Origin: Flagellimonas_A sp039592695
Lineage (GTDB): Bacteria; Bacteroidota; Bacteroidia; Flavobacteriales; Flavobacteriaceae
NCBI RefSeq assembly: GCF_039592695.1
Contig: NZ_JBBUTK010000001.1
Span: 310,001-374,000 of the forward strand
Length of the DNA: 64,000 bases
Reading direction: 5' to 3'
Shown: positions 5,905-14,000 of the stretch, piece by piece
Position numbering within the stretch: position 1 is the stretch's first letter
Layout of the letters: every line of letters starts with the position of its first letter
Made by a program: the position numbers and the translations under genes
Notes under the pieces: model-generated
What the model saw: the letters and a program-made list of their open reading frames with translations, nothing else
Database searches by the model: none
Told to the model about the DNA's origin: nothing

Positions 5905-8355
5905 ATGGTGACACTCTTGTTTTGCTGTATGACAGTTGCTGGCCAGTTGACCATTTCTGGCACGGTCACTGACCAAAAGGGTAATCCGTTGCAAGGGGCT
6001 GAAGTCTATCTGACACAGACACAAGCATTGGTAAGCACCGACGAGAACGGAAAATTTTTATTTGAGGATGTTCCCGGTGGCAAGTATGACCTTGTGGTGT
6101 TTGCCTTTGAATACCGTGTTCACGAACAAGAAATCACCTACGACCAAGATTTTGAATTGAACATACAGCTTGAGCCCCTACAGGCGCAGCAGCTTTCTGA
6201 GGTTGTGCTCACCCAAGAGCGTGAAAAGGTGTTTGCCCTGCAAAAATTAAAGACCGTTGAGGGTACCGCAATCTATGCCGGTAAAAAAAGCGAGGTGGTT
6301 TTGGTAGGAAACATCCCAGGAAACCTCGCAGCCAACAATCCCCGACAGATTTACAGCCAAGTAGTCGGCCTGAACATCTTCGATTATGGTGATGCTGGGC
6401 TGCAACTGAACATTGGGGGCAGGGGATTGGATCCCAACCGCACGGCCAATTTCAATGTGCGTCAAAATGGGTATGATATCAGTGCCGATGCGCTGGGCTA
6501 TCCTGAAAGCTATTACACCCCGCCCGCCGAAGCTTTGGACCAAATTCAAGTGGTCCGAGGAGCAGCTTCGTTGCAATACGGACCACAATTTGGGGGGTTG
6601 GTCAATTTTAGGTTCAAACAACCCAATCCGAATAAAAAAATTGAGCTTGTTTCACGTCAAACGGTGGGTTCATTTGGTCTGTTCACCAGTTTCAACAGTC
6701 TTTCAGGTACGGTTGGTGATTTTAGCTACTACACCTATTTTAATTACAAGCAGGGCAATGGCTTCCGCCCGAATTCAAATTTCAACAGCAGAAACTATTT
6801 TGGGCATTTTGGGTATCAACTTTCAGACAAAACCAAACTATCGTTTGAGGCGACATTTTTGAACTACTTGGCAAAACAACCGGGAGGTCTTACCGATGCC
6901 CAGTTTATTGAGAATCCAGAATTCAGTAATCGTGACCGAAATTGGTTCAATGTCGATTGGAAGCTGTTCTCGTTGCGATTGGAACATCAATTTTCACCCA
7001 AAACCGATTTCAGCTTGAACCTCTTCACCCTTGATGCGGCCCGAAGGGCTCTGGGTTTTAGAACGAACAGGGTCTCACAACCCGATGACCCCAACGAACC
7101 GAGAGAGTTGTTAATTGATAATTTTCAAAATTGGGGCGCTGAAGCTCGGTTGCTGACACGATATAAATTGAAGGATAAAGATGCGGTACTGCTTCTCGGC
7201 ACAAAATACTACCAGACCTCGAATGACCAACGGCAGGGCCCAGGTACGACGGCGGCTGACCCAGATTTTGAATTTGCCAGTCAAGATTTTCCCAATTACG
7301 AACGGCAGTCACAGTTTGATTTTCCCAATAGGAACGTTGCCTTTTTTGGTGAGAACATTTTCAATCTTTCAGACAGGTTTTCCTTGACACCCGGTTTTCG
7401 CTTTGAGTATATCAAAACAGAGAGCGAAGGTAGTTTTAGAAATATAGTGCTGGATTTGGCGGGCAATGTGCTGCTGAATGAAGAAATTCCCGACAATCGC
7501 ACTTTTGAACGCAATTTTTTATTGCTCGGACTGGGAGCTTCCTATAAGATATTACCATCAATGGAGTTGTACGGTAACTTTTCGCAGAACTATCGCTCGG
7601 TCACCTTCAATGATATTCGAATAATCAACCCTTCCTTTCAAATTGACCCCAACATCTCTGATGAAGACGGATTTACGGCAGATTTGGGAATCCGGGGAAG
7701 GTTCAATGATATTTTGACCTATGATTTGAGCGCATTTGGTCTGTTGTACGATGACCGTCTGGGCGAGGTGTTAAGAAATGAAACACGAACCAATGCCGAG
7801 GGCGAAGAAATTGAAACGGGTAGGGTAGTGCGCTTTCGGGGCAATATCGGTACAGCGTTTATTTACGGCCTGGAATCGTTCGCAGATGTAAATTTGAAAT
7901 CGATTTTGTTTCCAGGGTCAGAAAAAGCAAAGCTTAACTATTTTGTCAACCTCGCGCTTACCAATTCAGAATATACCCAGTCAGAGCAGAACAATGTGGA
8001 AGGCAATCAAGTGGAGTTCATCCCAGAAATCAACCTGAAAACCGGACTCAGTTTTGGCTACGGAAATCTTTTAGGAAGTCTACAATACACGTATCTGTCG
8101 GAACAATTTACCGATGCAACAAACGCCCTTCAAGATGTCAACGACAACCAAAGGGGCATTGAGGGAACCATTCCTGCCTATGATATCATGGATTTTTCCC
8201 TCTCCTATTCATGGAAAATGCTAAAACTGGAAGCAGGTGTCAACAACCTGTTGGATAATTCATATTTCACCCGAAGGGCAACAGGCTACCCCGGTCCGGG
8301 AATCATTCCAGCTGAACCACGCACGTTTTATACCACGTTGCAATTAAAGCTCTAG
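5905..8355 (+). CDS. TonB-dependent receptor, FecA-like (ferric citrate/siderophore type)
   Basis: 816 residues from ATG 5905, giving a signal peptide MVTLLFCCMTVAGQ. An open frame reaches back to 5755, but that part overlaps the HTTM gene and a dispersed repeat. A GTG at 5893 is another possible start. Residues about 15-95 are a CarboxypepD_reg-like beta-sandwich; then comes the plug with QVVRGAASLQYGPQFGG, and a 22-strand barrel ending TFYTTLQLKL. The block TGYPGPGIIP near the end is typical of FecA-like receptors. It brings ferric chelates across the outer membrane using TonB energy. Context with DUF4856, imelysin and HTTM supports iron; the ligand itself cannot be read. Confidence 0.88.
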   Translation: MVTLLFCCMTVAGQLTISGTVTDQKGNPLQGAEVYLTQTQALVSTDENGKFLFEDVPGGKYDLVVFAFEYRVHEQEITYDQDFELNIQLEPLQAQQLSEVVLTQEREKVFALQKLKTVEGTAIYAGKKSEVVLVGNIPGNLAANNPRQIYSQVVGLNIFDYGDAGLQLNIGGRGLDPNRTANFNVRQNGYDISADALGYPESYYTPPAEALDQIQVVRGAASLQYGPQFGGLVNFRFKQPNPNKKIELVSRQTVGSFGLFTSFNSLSGTVGDFSYYTYFNYKQGNGFRPNSNFNSRNYFGHFGYQLSDKTKLSFEATFLNYLAKQPGGLTDAQFIENPEFSNRDRNWFNVDWKLFSLRLEHQFSPKTDFSLNLFTLDAARRALGFRTNRVSQPDDPNEPRELLIDNFQNWGAEARLLTRYKLKDKDAVLLLGTKYYQTSNDQRQGPGTTAADPDFEFASQDFPNYERQSQFDFPNRNVAFFGENIFNLSDRFSLTPGFRFEYIKTESEGSFRNIVLDLAGNVLLNEEIPDNRTFERNFLLLGLGASYKILPSMELYGNFSQNYRSVTFNDIRIINPSFQIDPNISDEDGFTADLGIRGRFNDILTYDLSAFGLLYDDRLGEVLRNETRTNAEGEEIETGRVVRFRGNIGTAFIYGLESFADVNLKSILFPGSEKAKLNYFVNLALTNSEYTQSEQNNVEGNQVEFIPEINLKTGLSFGYGNLLGSLQYTYLSEQFTDATNALQDVNDNQRGIEGTIPAYDIMDFSLSYSWKMLKLEAGVNNLLDNSYFTRRATGYPGPGIIPAEPRTFYTTLQLKL

Positions 8356-8597
8356 GCAACTGCCTGAGGTGCCCAACTTGAACAGAGCATTTCGGGCGAA
8401 GCCTTTTTCGGATGCGGGCACGTCGGTGTATTGAATCGTGAACAAGTACCACAACTCAAATCATTTTTAAGCGCGTCGCGCATATTGAAACTATCGCAAG
8501 TATGTCGCTCACTCACCTTGATATGGTGTTGGGCACAGGTGTTATCGTTTTCAAAATTTGTACAATTTGTGCAGTTTGTAGCTAATCGAATGGGCAT
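8352..8597 (-). CDS. Cys-rich 81-residue protein with two four-cysteine modules
   Basis: The frame is open to 8651, but the first 18 codons look non-protein-like and ATG 8597 gives an 81-residue protein. It contains two similar modules: C9-x2-C12-x8-C21-x12-C34 and C49-x2-C52-x7-C60-x11-C72. Each keeps the order CxxC-x2-F, TC followed by a His, K-x-S, then C-x-S-aromatic. This internal duplication, and cysteine spacing suited to zinc or iron-sulfur binding, mark it as a real gene although I cannot name its family. Its stop overlaps the stop of the convergent receptor gene. No signal peptide, so probably cytoplasmic. A metal-sensing or metal-handling role is a guess. Confidence 0.65.
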   Translation of the reverse strand: MPIRLATNCTNCTNFENDNTCAQHHIKVSERHTCDSFNMRDALKNDLSCGTCSRFNTPTCPHPKKASPEMLCSSWAPQAVA

Positions 8598-8649
8598 AAC
8601 AAGTTTTTTAGTATTTCTACTAAATGTAGCATGGTGAAGCTTTAGAAAC

Positions 8650-8682
8650 AATTTAAATAACTGATTTACAGTTATTTAAATT
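8650..8682. promoter_or_regulatory. Perfect 14-5-14 inverted repeat upstream of the Cys-rich gene
   Basis: Arms AATTTAAATAACTG (8650-8663) and CAGTTATTTAAATT (8669-8682) are exact reverse complements around ATTTA. The repeat lies 53 bases upstream of the start of the minus-strand Cys-rich gene, about where its -33 region would be. It is AT-rich and lacks the GC stem of a terminator. An operator is the better reading, though a weak bidirectional terminator remains possible. Confidence 0.5.
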
Positions 8683-8692
8683 TAGATTGATT

Positions 8693-8729
8693 AAAAAAGA
8701 AAGCGGCCGAATCCTACAAGGCCGCTTTC
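8693..8729 (-). terminator. Rho-independent terminator of the DUF6686 gene
   Basis: On the minus strand, GAAAGCGGCC pairs with GGCCGCTTTC around an 11-base loop and is followed directly by six T. It lies 33 bases past the stop of the DUF6686 gene. Confidence 0.85.
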
Positions 8730-8762
8730 AAATTACCAATCTCCATGAGAACACTAAGGAAA

Positions 8763-9113
8763 TCAGTTTTCTATAAGGTGGTAGTTGATTTCATCGTACC
8801 CTATAAAATGTATTGCAGCATTATCAATGTTCAAAAGTTCTTTCAACTCATGAATTTCATGCCGATCTACCAATATAATAAAATGGTTTAAACCTAAAGA
8901 AATGGGTATTTTTCTATGATTGAAAGTGCATTTCAACTGTTCTTCCCAATACTTGATATCTAAGGTGTCGATATATTTCTTAAAAGCATCGAGTTCCCAC
9001 TCATAATATTCAAAACATAGATTGTTGTACACCACCTGAAACAATTTGCTGTGGCTGCAAAATGTAAGAGTTCCATTTTTGGATTGATTTAGAATTTTTC
9101 TGGATGGACACAT
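8763..9113 (-). CDS. DUF6686 family protein
   Basis: 116 residues, no signal peptide or membrane segment, so cytoplasmic. It begins MCPSRKILNQSKNGTLTFCS and has FQVVYNNLCFE and YWEEQLK blocks that I recognise from the flavobacterial DUF6686 family; function unknown. Two cysteines (2 and 19) near the N-terminus could take part in metal binding. It has its own promoter with TATATTTG, an exact copy of the cluster's palindromic operator type just upstream, and its own terminator. It is thus a single-gene unit probably controlled by the same regulator as the DUF4856 gene. This links it to the metal response by regulation, not by known biochemistry. Confidence 0.75.
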   Translation of the reverse strand: MCPSRKILNQSKNGTLTFCSHSKLFQVVYNNLCFEYYEWELDAFKKYIDTLDIKYWEEQLKCTFNHRKIPISLGLNHFIILVDRHEIHELKELLNIDNAAIHFIGYDEINYHLIEN

Positions 9114-9130
9114 ACGTTATTAATTTAAAC

Positions 9131-9138
9131 CAAATATA
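9131..9138 (-). promoter_or_regulatory. -7 element of the DUF6686 promoter
   Basis: The minus strand reads TATATTTG (TAnnTTTG) 18 bases before the ATG. No clear TTG stands at -33. The operator at 9140-9162 fills the spacer between -7 and -33. Confidence 0.6.
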
Positions 9139-9139
9139 A

Positions 9140-9162
9140 TTATTTATATTAAGTCTAAATAA
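9140..9162. promoter_or_regulatory. Palindromic operator, site 3 (TTATTTAnA-N5-TCTAAATAA)
   Basis: TTATTTATA-TTAAG-TCTAAATAA, matching sites 1 and 2 in both half-sites and spacing. It lies one base upstream of the -7 element of the DUF6686 promoter, a position where a bound protein would exclude polymerase. Confidence 0.7.
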
Positions 9163-9214
9163 AAATAATATTATTTTCTCAATTCATTGATTGCCATTTA
9201 CCACGTCGCAAAAG

Positions 9215-9238
9215 TTGACGGTATTTGTGGTATCTTTG
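9215..9238 (+). promoter_or_regulatory. Promoter of guaB
   Basis: TTG at 9215-9217 and TATCTTTG (TAnnTTTG) at 9231-9238 form a Bacteroidota vegetative promoter about 24 bases before the guaB ATG. Confidence 0.6.
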
Positions 9239-9261
9239 CACGCAATTAATTTCTAATTGCC

Positions 9262-10734
9262 ATGGAAGCCCATCTTCAAAAGATTGTCGGCGAAGGCCTT
9301 ACTTACGATGATGTACTGCTCGTACCCGCTTATTCGCAAGTCCTTCCCAGAGAAGTCAATATCAAATCAAAATTTACGCGCAATATTTCCATCAACGTGC
9401 CCATAGTCTCTGCGGCTATGGATACGGTCACCGAGTCTCGCATGGCCATTGCCATGGCACGTGAAGGTGGTATTGGGGTCCTGCACAAAAACATGACCAG
9501 TGAGCAACAGGCCATAAAGGTGCGAAAGGTCAAGCGGGCCGAGAGTGGTATGATCATGGATCCAGTTACGCTTCCTCTTCATTCTGTGGTACAAGATGCC
9601 AAGGCAAGCATGAAGGAACACAGTATTGGGGGTATTCCCATTGTAGACAAAGAAGATAAACTCTTGGGAATTGTCACCAATCGCGACCTTCGTTTTGAAA
9701 AGAATAACGAACGCCCCATCGCTGAGGTGATGACCTCAGAAAACTTGGTCACCGCTGGCGTGGGTACGACCCTGACGGAAGCCGAAGACATCCTTCAAGA
9801 AAATAAAATTGAAAAACTTCCTGTAGTTGATGATGATTACAAATTGGTAGGCCTGATTACCTTTCGTGACATCACCAAACTGACCCAAAAACCCATCGCC
9901 AACAAAGACCGGTACGGTCGTCTTCGTGTAGCTGCAGCAATCGGCGTAACGTCCGATGCAGTTGATAGGGCAGGGGCTTTGGTGAAAGCAGGGGTCGATG
10001 CCATTGTCATCGATACGGCCCATGGCCATACCAAAGGAGTGGTCGCTACACTAAAAGAGATTAAAAACGCTCACCCTGATTTGGATGTTGTCGTCGGTAA
10101 CATTGCTACGGCTGAAGCTGCAAAATATTTGGTCGATGCTGGCGCTGATGGGGTCAAAGTGGGCATTGGGCCAGGCTCTATCTGTACAACCCGCGTGGTT
10201 GCGGGGGTCGGATTTCCACAATTTTCCGCTGTTTTAGAGGTTGCCGCAGCTATAAAAGGTAGCGGAGTGCCTGTCATTGCCGATGGCGGTATTCGCTACA
10301 CAGGTGATATACCCAAGGCTATTGCTGCAGGCGCAGACACCGTCATGCTGGGTTCTTTATTGGCAGGTACCAAAGAATCCCCCGGGGAAACCATCATCTA
10401 TGAAGGGCGAAAGTTCAAGAGCTATCGAGGTATGGGATCTGTTGAGGCTATGAAAGAGGGCAGCAAAGACCGTTATTTTCAAGATGTGGAGGATGATATC
10501 AAAAAACTGGTTCCTGAAGGTATCGTGGGCCGAGTGCCGTATAAAGGCGATTTATACGAAAGCATGCATCAGTTTATTGGGGGATTACGTGCTGGAATGG
10601 GATATTGCGGCGCAAAAGATATCGCCGATTTGCAAGAAACTGGAAAGTTTGTAAAAATCACCTTTAGCGGTATTGCCGAAAGCCATCCCCATGATGTAAC
10701 AATTACCAAAGAGAGTCCGAATTATAGTAGGTGA
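9262..10734 (+). CDS. guaB: IMP dehydrogenase
   Basis: 490-residue cytoplasmic enzyme that oxidises IMP to XMP with NAD, the committed step of GMP synthesis. The barrel is split by a pair of CBS domains (about residues 95-205, with GGIPIVDKEDKLLGIVTNRD and KLPVVDDDYKLVGLITFRD). The catalytic loop GPGSICTTRVVAGVG (about 303-317) holds the active-site Cys, and GMGSVEAM with the following flap region completes the site. Full length for the family. Its stop codon abuts the stop of the convergent thioredoxin-like gene with no gap, so the two transcripts must overlap or share a terminator region. Confidence 0.97.
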   Translation: MEAHLQKIVGEGLTYDDVLLVPAYSQVLPREVNIKSKFTRNISINVPIVSAAMDTVTESRMAIAMAREGGIGVLHKNMTSEQQAIKVRKVKRAESGMIMDPVTLPLHSVVQDAKASMKEHSIGGIPIVDKEDKLLGIVTNRDLRFEKNNERPIAEVMTSENLVTAGVGTTLTEAEDILQENKIEKLPVVDDDYKLVGLITFRDITKLTQKPIANKDRYGRLRVAAAIGVTSDAVDRAGALVKAGVDAIVIDTAHGHTKGVVATLKEIKNAHPDLDVVVGNIATAEAAKYLVDAGADGVKVGIGPGSICTTRVVAGVGFPQFSAVLEVAAAIKGSGVPVIADGGIRYTGDIPKAIAAGADTVMLGSLLAGTKESPGETIIYEGRKFKSYRGMGSVEAMKEGSKDRYFQDVEDDIKKLVPEGIVGRVPYKGDLYESMHQFIGGLRAGMGYCGAKDIADLQETGKFVKITFSGIAESHPHDVTITKESPNYSR

Positions 10735-11247
10735 TTATTTCCCAACCCCAGAATAGGTTTTCCAGTCTTGGGTTTTGTAGATATCATCGCCGAAATATCG
10801 GGCGATTTGCATGAAAGGCTTTACTTTTTGATAACCGGGTACTGGAGAGAGCATATTTAAGTCCTCATCTAAAAAGACAACCGTGGGATAGCTCAACTGC
10901 CCTTTCAATAAGGCTGCTGCCAATTCATGGTAACCACGTCTACCTGAAGGAACAAATTTAAAAGTCTTGCCTTGGTACTCTATGGGTTCTTTTCCCTCGG
11001 CATCCATTTTGACCATGTGGTAATTTTCTTGCATGTACGCAGCCACTTCAGGATTTTGAAAGGTATCCTTATCCATTTTTTTGCACCATCCGCACCAATC
11101 GGTATACACATCAACAAATACCTTTTTGGTGTTGCCCTCGTTCTGGGTCATGGCCACGGCCTCATCCCAAGTCAACCAATTGATTTCTTGGCCAAAAGAG
11201 AAGCTGGAAAAGAGCAATAAAAGAAAAAAAGTAAGAATCCTCATCAC
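10735..11247 (-). CDS. Secreted thioredoxin-fold protein
   Basis: 170 residues. Signal peptide MMRILTFFLLLLFSSFSFGQ, then a thioredoxin domain with the redox motif WCGWC (about residues 50-54) followed by KKMDKDTF, as in the thioredoxin_7/DUF255-like group. A cis-Pro region follows in QLSYPTVVF. It is predicted periplasmic, where it would reduce or isomerise disulfides. In this family the conserved sequence between the active site and YPT often reads ADAEGKE-like, as here (KMDAEGKEP). Stop codon abuts that of guaB. Substrate unknown. Confidence 0.88.
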   Translation of the reverse strand: MMRILTFFLLLLFSSFSFGQEINWLTWDEAVAMTQNEGNTKKVFVDVYTDWCGWCKKMDKDTFQNPEVAAYMQENYHMVKMDAEGKEPIEYQGKTFKFVPSGRRGYHELAAALLKGQLSYPTVVFLDEDLNMLSPVPGYQKVKPFMQIARYFGDDIYKTQDWKTYSGVGK

Positions 11248-11313
11248 AATATCAATTTGAACAATAGTCTCTCGTCACTATCAAAACTAACGAAAATTGT
11301 GCCAAAAAAGTAT

Positions 11314-11727
11314 TTAAGCAATTAGTACTGAGATGGCGATCAAAATTGCGAGCACCAAACAAAGTGGTGCATAGTATTTGGTGTCCATCTTGGCAAAAGG
11401 GGTGCCTTTTACTGATTTAAAGAATCCGGCATACTTGAAATCACCGATGGCTCGAACAAGAAATATGATCCCAACGGCAATCTGGAAGTAATGAAGCCAA
11501 CCGACGCTCCAAAATTGGAATGCACTATTTGCAAAGACCAGGGCAAACAAGAGAAGCCCCAGACCTACCATTGTAGTCATAAATGAACTGGGCAAGCTTA
11601 CTTTTTCTTTGGATGACTTTGTCGGCAGTACCAGCTCTGGATTTTTGATGCCGAAAATGGCCCAATAGAAGTGCAATAAACCCAACACTGCAAAAGTCGT
11701 AGCAACAACAATGGGGATTACAATCAT
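11314..11727 (-). CDS. DUF3995 domain membrane protein
   Basis: 137 residues with four predicted membrane helices (starts MIVIPIVVATTFAVLGLLHF, ends in a hydrophobic helix). The opening helix with LLHFYWAIFG and the middle GLGLLLFALVFANS match the DUF3995 family of small integral membrane proteins with no known function. It starts one base after the lysA stop, so it is probably translated from the lysA message; a link to lysine metabolism is not otherwise supported. Confidence 0.75.
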   Translation of the reverse strand: MIVIPIVVATTFAVLGLLHFYWAIFGIKNPELVLPTKSSKEKVSLPSSFMTTMVGLGLLLFALVFANSAFQFWSVGWLHYFQIAVGIIFLVRAIGDFKYAGFFKSVKGTPFAKMDTKYYAPLCLVLAILIAISVLIA

Positions 11728-11728
11728 A

Positions 11729-12970
11729 TCATTTGGCCGCCGCCTTTTCTTTTTTGGGCTCGAAAAGCTCTTTTTGGTCCACTTGTTTGTTCAAGATATC
11801 ATCAAAAGTCTCCCGTTCACGGATCAAATAGGCCTTACCTTCGTGCCACAGCACTTCTGCTGGGCGATAGCGCGAATTGTAATTGCTGGCCATGGTAAAG
11901 CAATAGGCCCCTGCATTTTTGAAGCACAAAATGTCCCCCTCAGAAATTTCATTGATACGCCGGTTATTGCCAAACGTGTCGGTTTCGCAGATGTACCCAA
12001 CCACGGAATAGTAGCGCTCACGCCCTTTGGGATTTGAAATGTTCACAATCTCATGGGCCGAACCGTACAACATCGGCCTGATCAGGTGGTTAAAACCCGA
12101 GTCGACACTGGCAAACACAGTCGAAGTGGTCTGTTTAACAACATTCACCTTTGCCAAAAAGTGACCCGCTTCACTGACCAAAAACTTGCCCGGTTCAAAG
12201 GCCAAGGTCAAATCTTTTCCGTACGCTGAACAGAATTCATTGAACCTTGTGGTCAATTTTTTGCCCAATTCTTCAATGTTTGTTTGAATATCACCTTCTC
12301 TATAGGGCACCTTAAAACCGCTGCCAAAATCAATAAAATCCAGATTCTTGAAATTTTTTGCGGTCTCAAACAGGATTTCGGAAGCATAGAGAAATACATC
12401 AATATCCAAAATATCGCTTCCGGTATGCATGTGGATGCCGTTGATGTTCATGTTGGTCAGCTCAACAATGCGCAACAAATGCGGAATCTGATGGATGCTG
12501 ATGCCAAATTTTGAATCGATATGCCCCACTGAAATGTTCGAATTCCCACCGGCCATCACGTGCGGATTGATACGTATGCATACAGGAATATCAGGATGTT
12601 TGGCACCAAACTGCTCTAGTATGGAAAGGTTGTCGATATTGATCTGAACGCCTAATGCAGCTGCCTCTTCAATTTCTTCCAGAGAAACACCGTTTGGGGT
12701 ATAAATGATAGATTCTGGTTTGAAACCCGCCAAGAGCCCCAATTTGACTTCTTGAATGGATACAGTGTCCAATCCGCTGCCCAAACTGTTCATCAACCGC
12801 AAGATGGCAAGATTTGACAATGCCTTTGCAGCATAGTTCAACCGTAGATTGTTGACTCCTTTAAAGGCATCGGTCAAACGATTGAATTGTGAAATAATCT
12901 TATTGGAATCATAAGCATATACGGGTGCGCCATGTTTTTGAACAATGTGCAGCAAATCAGTTCTTTTCAT
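11729..12970 (-). CDS. lysA: Diaminopimelate decarboxylase
   Basis: 413 residues from ATG 12970; an upstream in-frame extension to 13018 adds 16 residues that precede the conserved N-terminus MKRTDLLHIVQKHGAPVY. It is a PLP-dependent alanine-racemase-fold enzyme converting meso-diaminopimelate to lysine. LRLNYAAKALSN carries the PLP lysine, HIDSKFGIS the phosphate-contacting block, and FEPGKFLVSEAG, CETDTFG and NAGAY the substrate and dimer-interface residues. All are in standard order. dapD of the same pathway is at 36224 and not linked. DUF3995 follows one base downstream. Confidence 0.95.
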   Translation of the reverse strand: MKRTDLLHIVQKHGAPVYAYDSNKIISQFNRLTDAFKGVNNLRLNYAAKALSNLAILRLMNSLGSGLDTVSIQEVKLGLLAGFKPESIIYTPNGVSLEEIEEAAALGVQINIDNLSILEQFGAKHPDIPVCIRINPHVMAGGNSNISVGHIDSKFGISIHQIPHLLRIVELTNMNINGIHMHTGSDILDIDVFLYASEILFETAKNFKNLDFIDFGSGFKVPYREGDIQTNIEELGKKLTTRFNEFCSAYGKDLTLAFEPGKFLVSEAGHFLAKVNVVKQTTSTVFASVDSGFNHLIRPMLYGSAHEIVNISNPKGRERYYSVVGYICETDTFGNNRRINEISEGDILCFKNAGAYCFTMASNYNSRYRPAEVLWHEGKAYLIRERETFDDILNKQVDQKELFEPKKEKAAAK

Positions 12971-13201
12971 AAGAAAACTTATTTTGACAAAACTAGGATT
13001 CGAACTATTTGTTCCCAAAAATATCCATATAAAAAATAGAAATAAAACAAAATGTTATAAAAATAACAATCAAGTCATTTATAAAGTTGTCATTTCAACC
13101 CTGACTGTGTATTTTTAGACAAACTATGCTATGAAATGAGCATAAATTTTTTCATTGAGAAATTCACCCACCGAAATGAATAAAATTTTTGTGAATTACT
13201 G

Positions 13202-13226
13202 AATGTCTTAAAATTTTAAAGACATT
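13202..13226. repeat. AT-rich inverted repeat before the LON-domain gene
   Basis: AATGTCTT (13202-13209) and AAGACATT (13219-13226) are exact complements around AAAATTTTA. It lies 28 bases upstream of the LON-domain start codon, in a 284-bp gap shared with the lysA promoter region, and could be an operator. Nothing else stands out in this gap. Confidence 0.35.
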
Positions 13227-13254
13227 AAATTTCATTGATGAAAACTTTATACAG

Positions 13255-13896
13255 ATGAAATTACCCCTATTCCCATTAAAATCTATTTTTTTTCCAGGCG
13301 AGACGGTACCACTACACATTTTTGAAGAGCGGTACAAACAGCTGATCCAAGATTGTCGTGATGAAGCTATCACCTTTGGCATTCCCGTCTATATGAACGG
13401 TACCATTGCGTATGGCACCGAGGTGCAGTTGGTCGAAGTGGTCAACACCTACGAAAGCGGTGAATTTGATGTCATCTGTGTGGCCCGGCAAATTTTCAGG
13501 ATACTGACCTTTGACCACGAAATGGAAGGCAAGCTTTATGCAGGGGGCATCGTTGAGTTTATAGATTCCGTCAATGATGCCGACGATGATTTGCGCAACA
13601 AAGTACTTGATAAACTAAAAGTGCTGTATGACTTTATGCAGGTTCAGTTTCCTCCAACGGATATAAAAAAATTCAATAGCTACGCCTTTGCGCACAAGAT
13701 GGGCCTGACATTCGAGCAAGAGTACCAGTTGTTGCAACTGACCAAAGAGTCTGAACGGCTGCACTACATTCAAGAGCATCTTGACACGACCATTGCCGTT
13801 CTAGAGCAGATAGACCGTACCAAGGCAATGATTGAAATGAACGGACATTTTAGAAATTTTGATCCGTTGGATTTTAATGATTTTGAAGTGAAGTGA
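13255..13896 (+). CDS. LON substrate-binding domain protein
   Basis: 213 residues corresponding to the N-terminal substrate-binding (LON/PUA-like) domain of Lon protease without the ATPase and protease parts. It opens LPLFPLKSIFFPGETVPLHIFE, the signature first strands with LFPL...PLHIFE, and continues into a helical C-terminus (about 120-213). Stand-alone proteins of this size are common in Bacteroidota and are thought to bind peptides or act as adaptors; no enzyme activity is expected. Cytoplasmic. It stands alone upstream of sucC. Confidence 0.85.
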   Translation: MKLPLFPLKSIFFPGETVPLHIFEERYKQLIQDCRDEAITFGIPVYMNGTIAYGTEVQLVEVVNTYESGEFDVICVARQIFRILTFDHEMEGKLYAGGIVEFIDSVNDADDDLRNKVLDKLKVLYDFMQVQFPPTDIKKFNSYAFAHKMGLTFEQEYQLLQLTKESERLHYIQEHLDTTIAVLEQIDRTKAMIEMNGHFRNFDPLDFNDFEVK

Positions 13897-13946
13897 TGGT
13901 GCCAACGCTTCTTCAGGCATAAATCATTTTACTCCATCATTAATTA

Positions 13947-13976
13947 TTGATTCTATGTTTGGTTTCCTATTTTTGT
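13947..13976 (+). promoter_or_regulatory. Promoter of sucC
   Basis: TTG at 13947-13949 and TATTTTTG (TAnnTTTG) at 13969-13976, 19 bases apart, ending 24 bases before the sucC ATG. Confidence 0.55.
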
Positions 13977-14000
13977 GCCGCAATCAAACAGTAGCATTTT

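Noticed and set aside
8431..8637. 68-codon plus-strand frame between receptor and DUF6686 genes
   Set aside because: Antisense to the Cys-rich protein, whose cysteine modules show the minus strand is the coding one.
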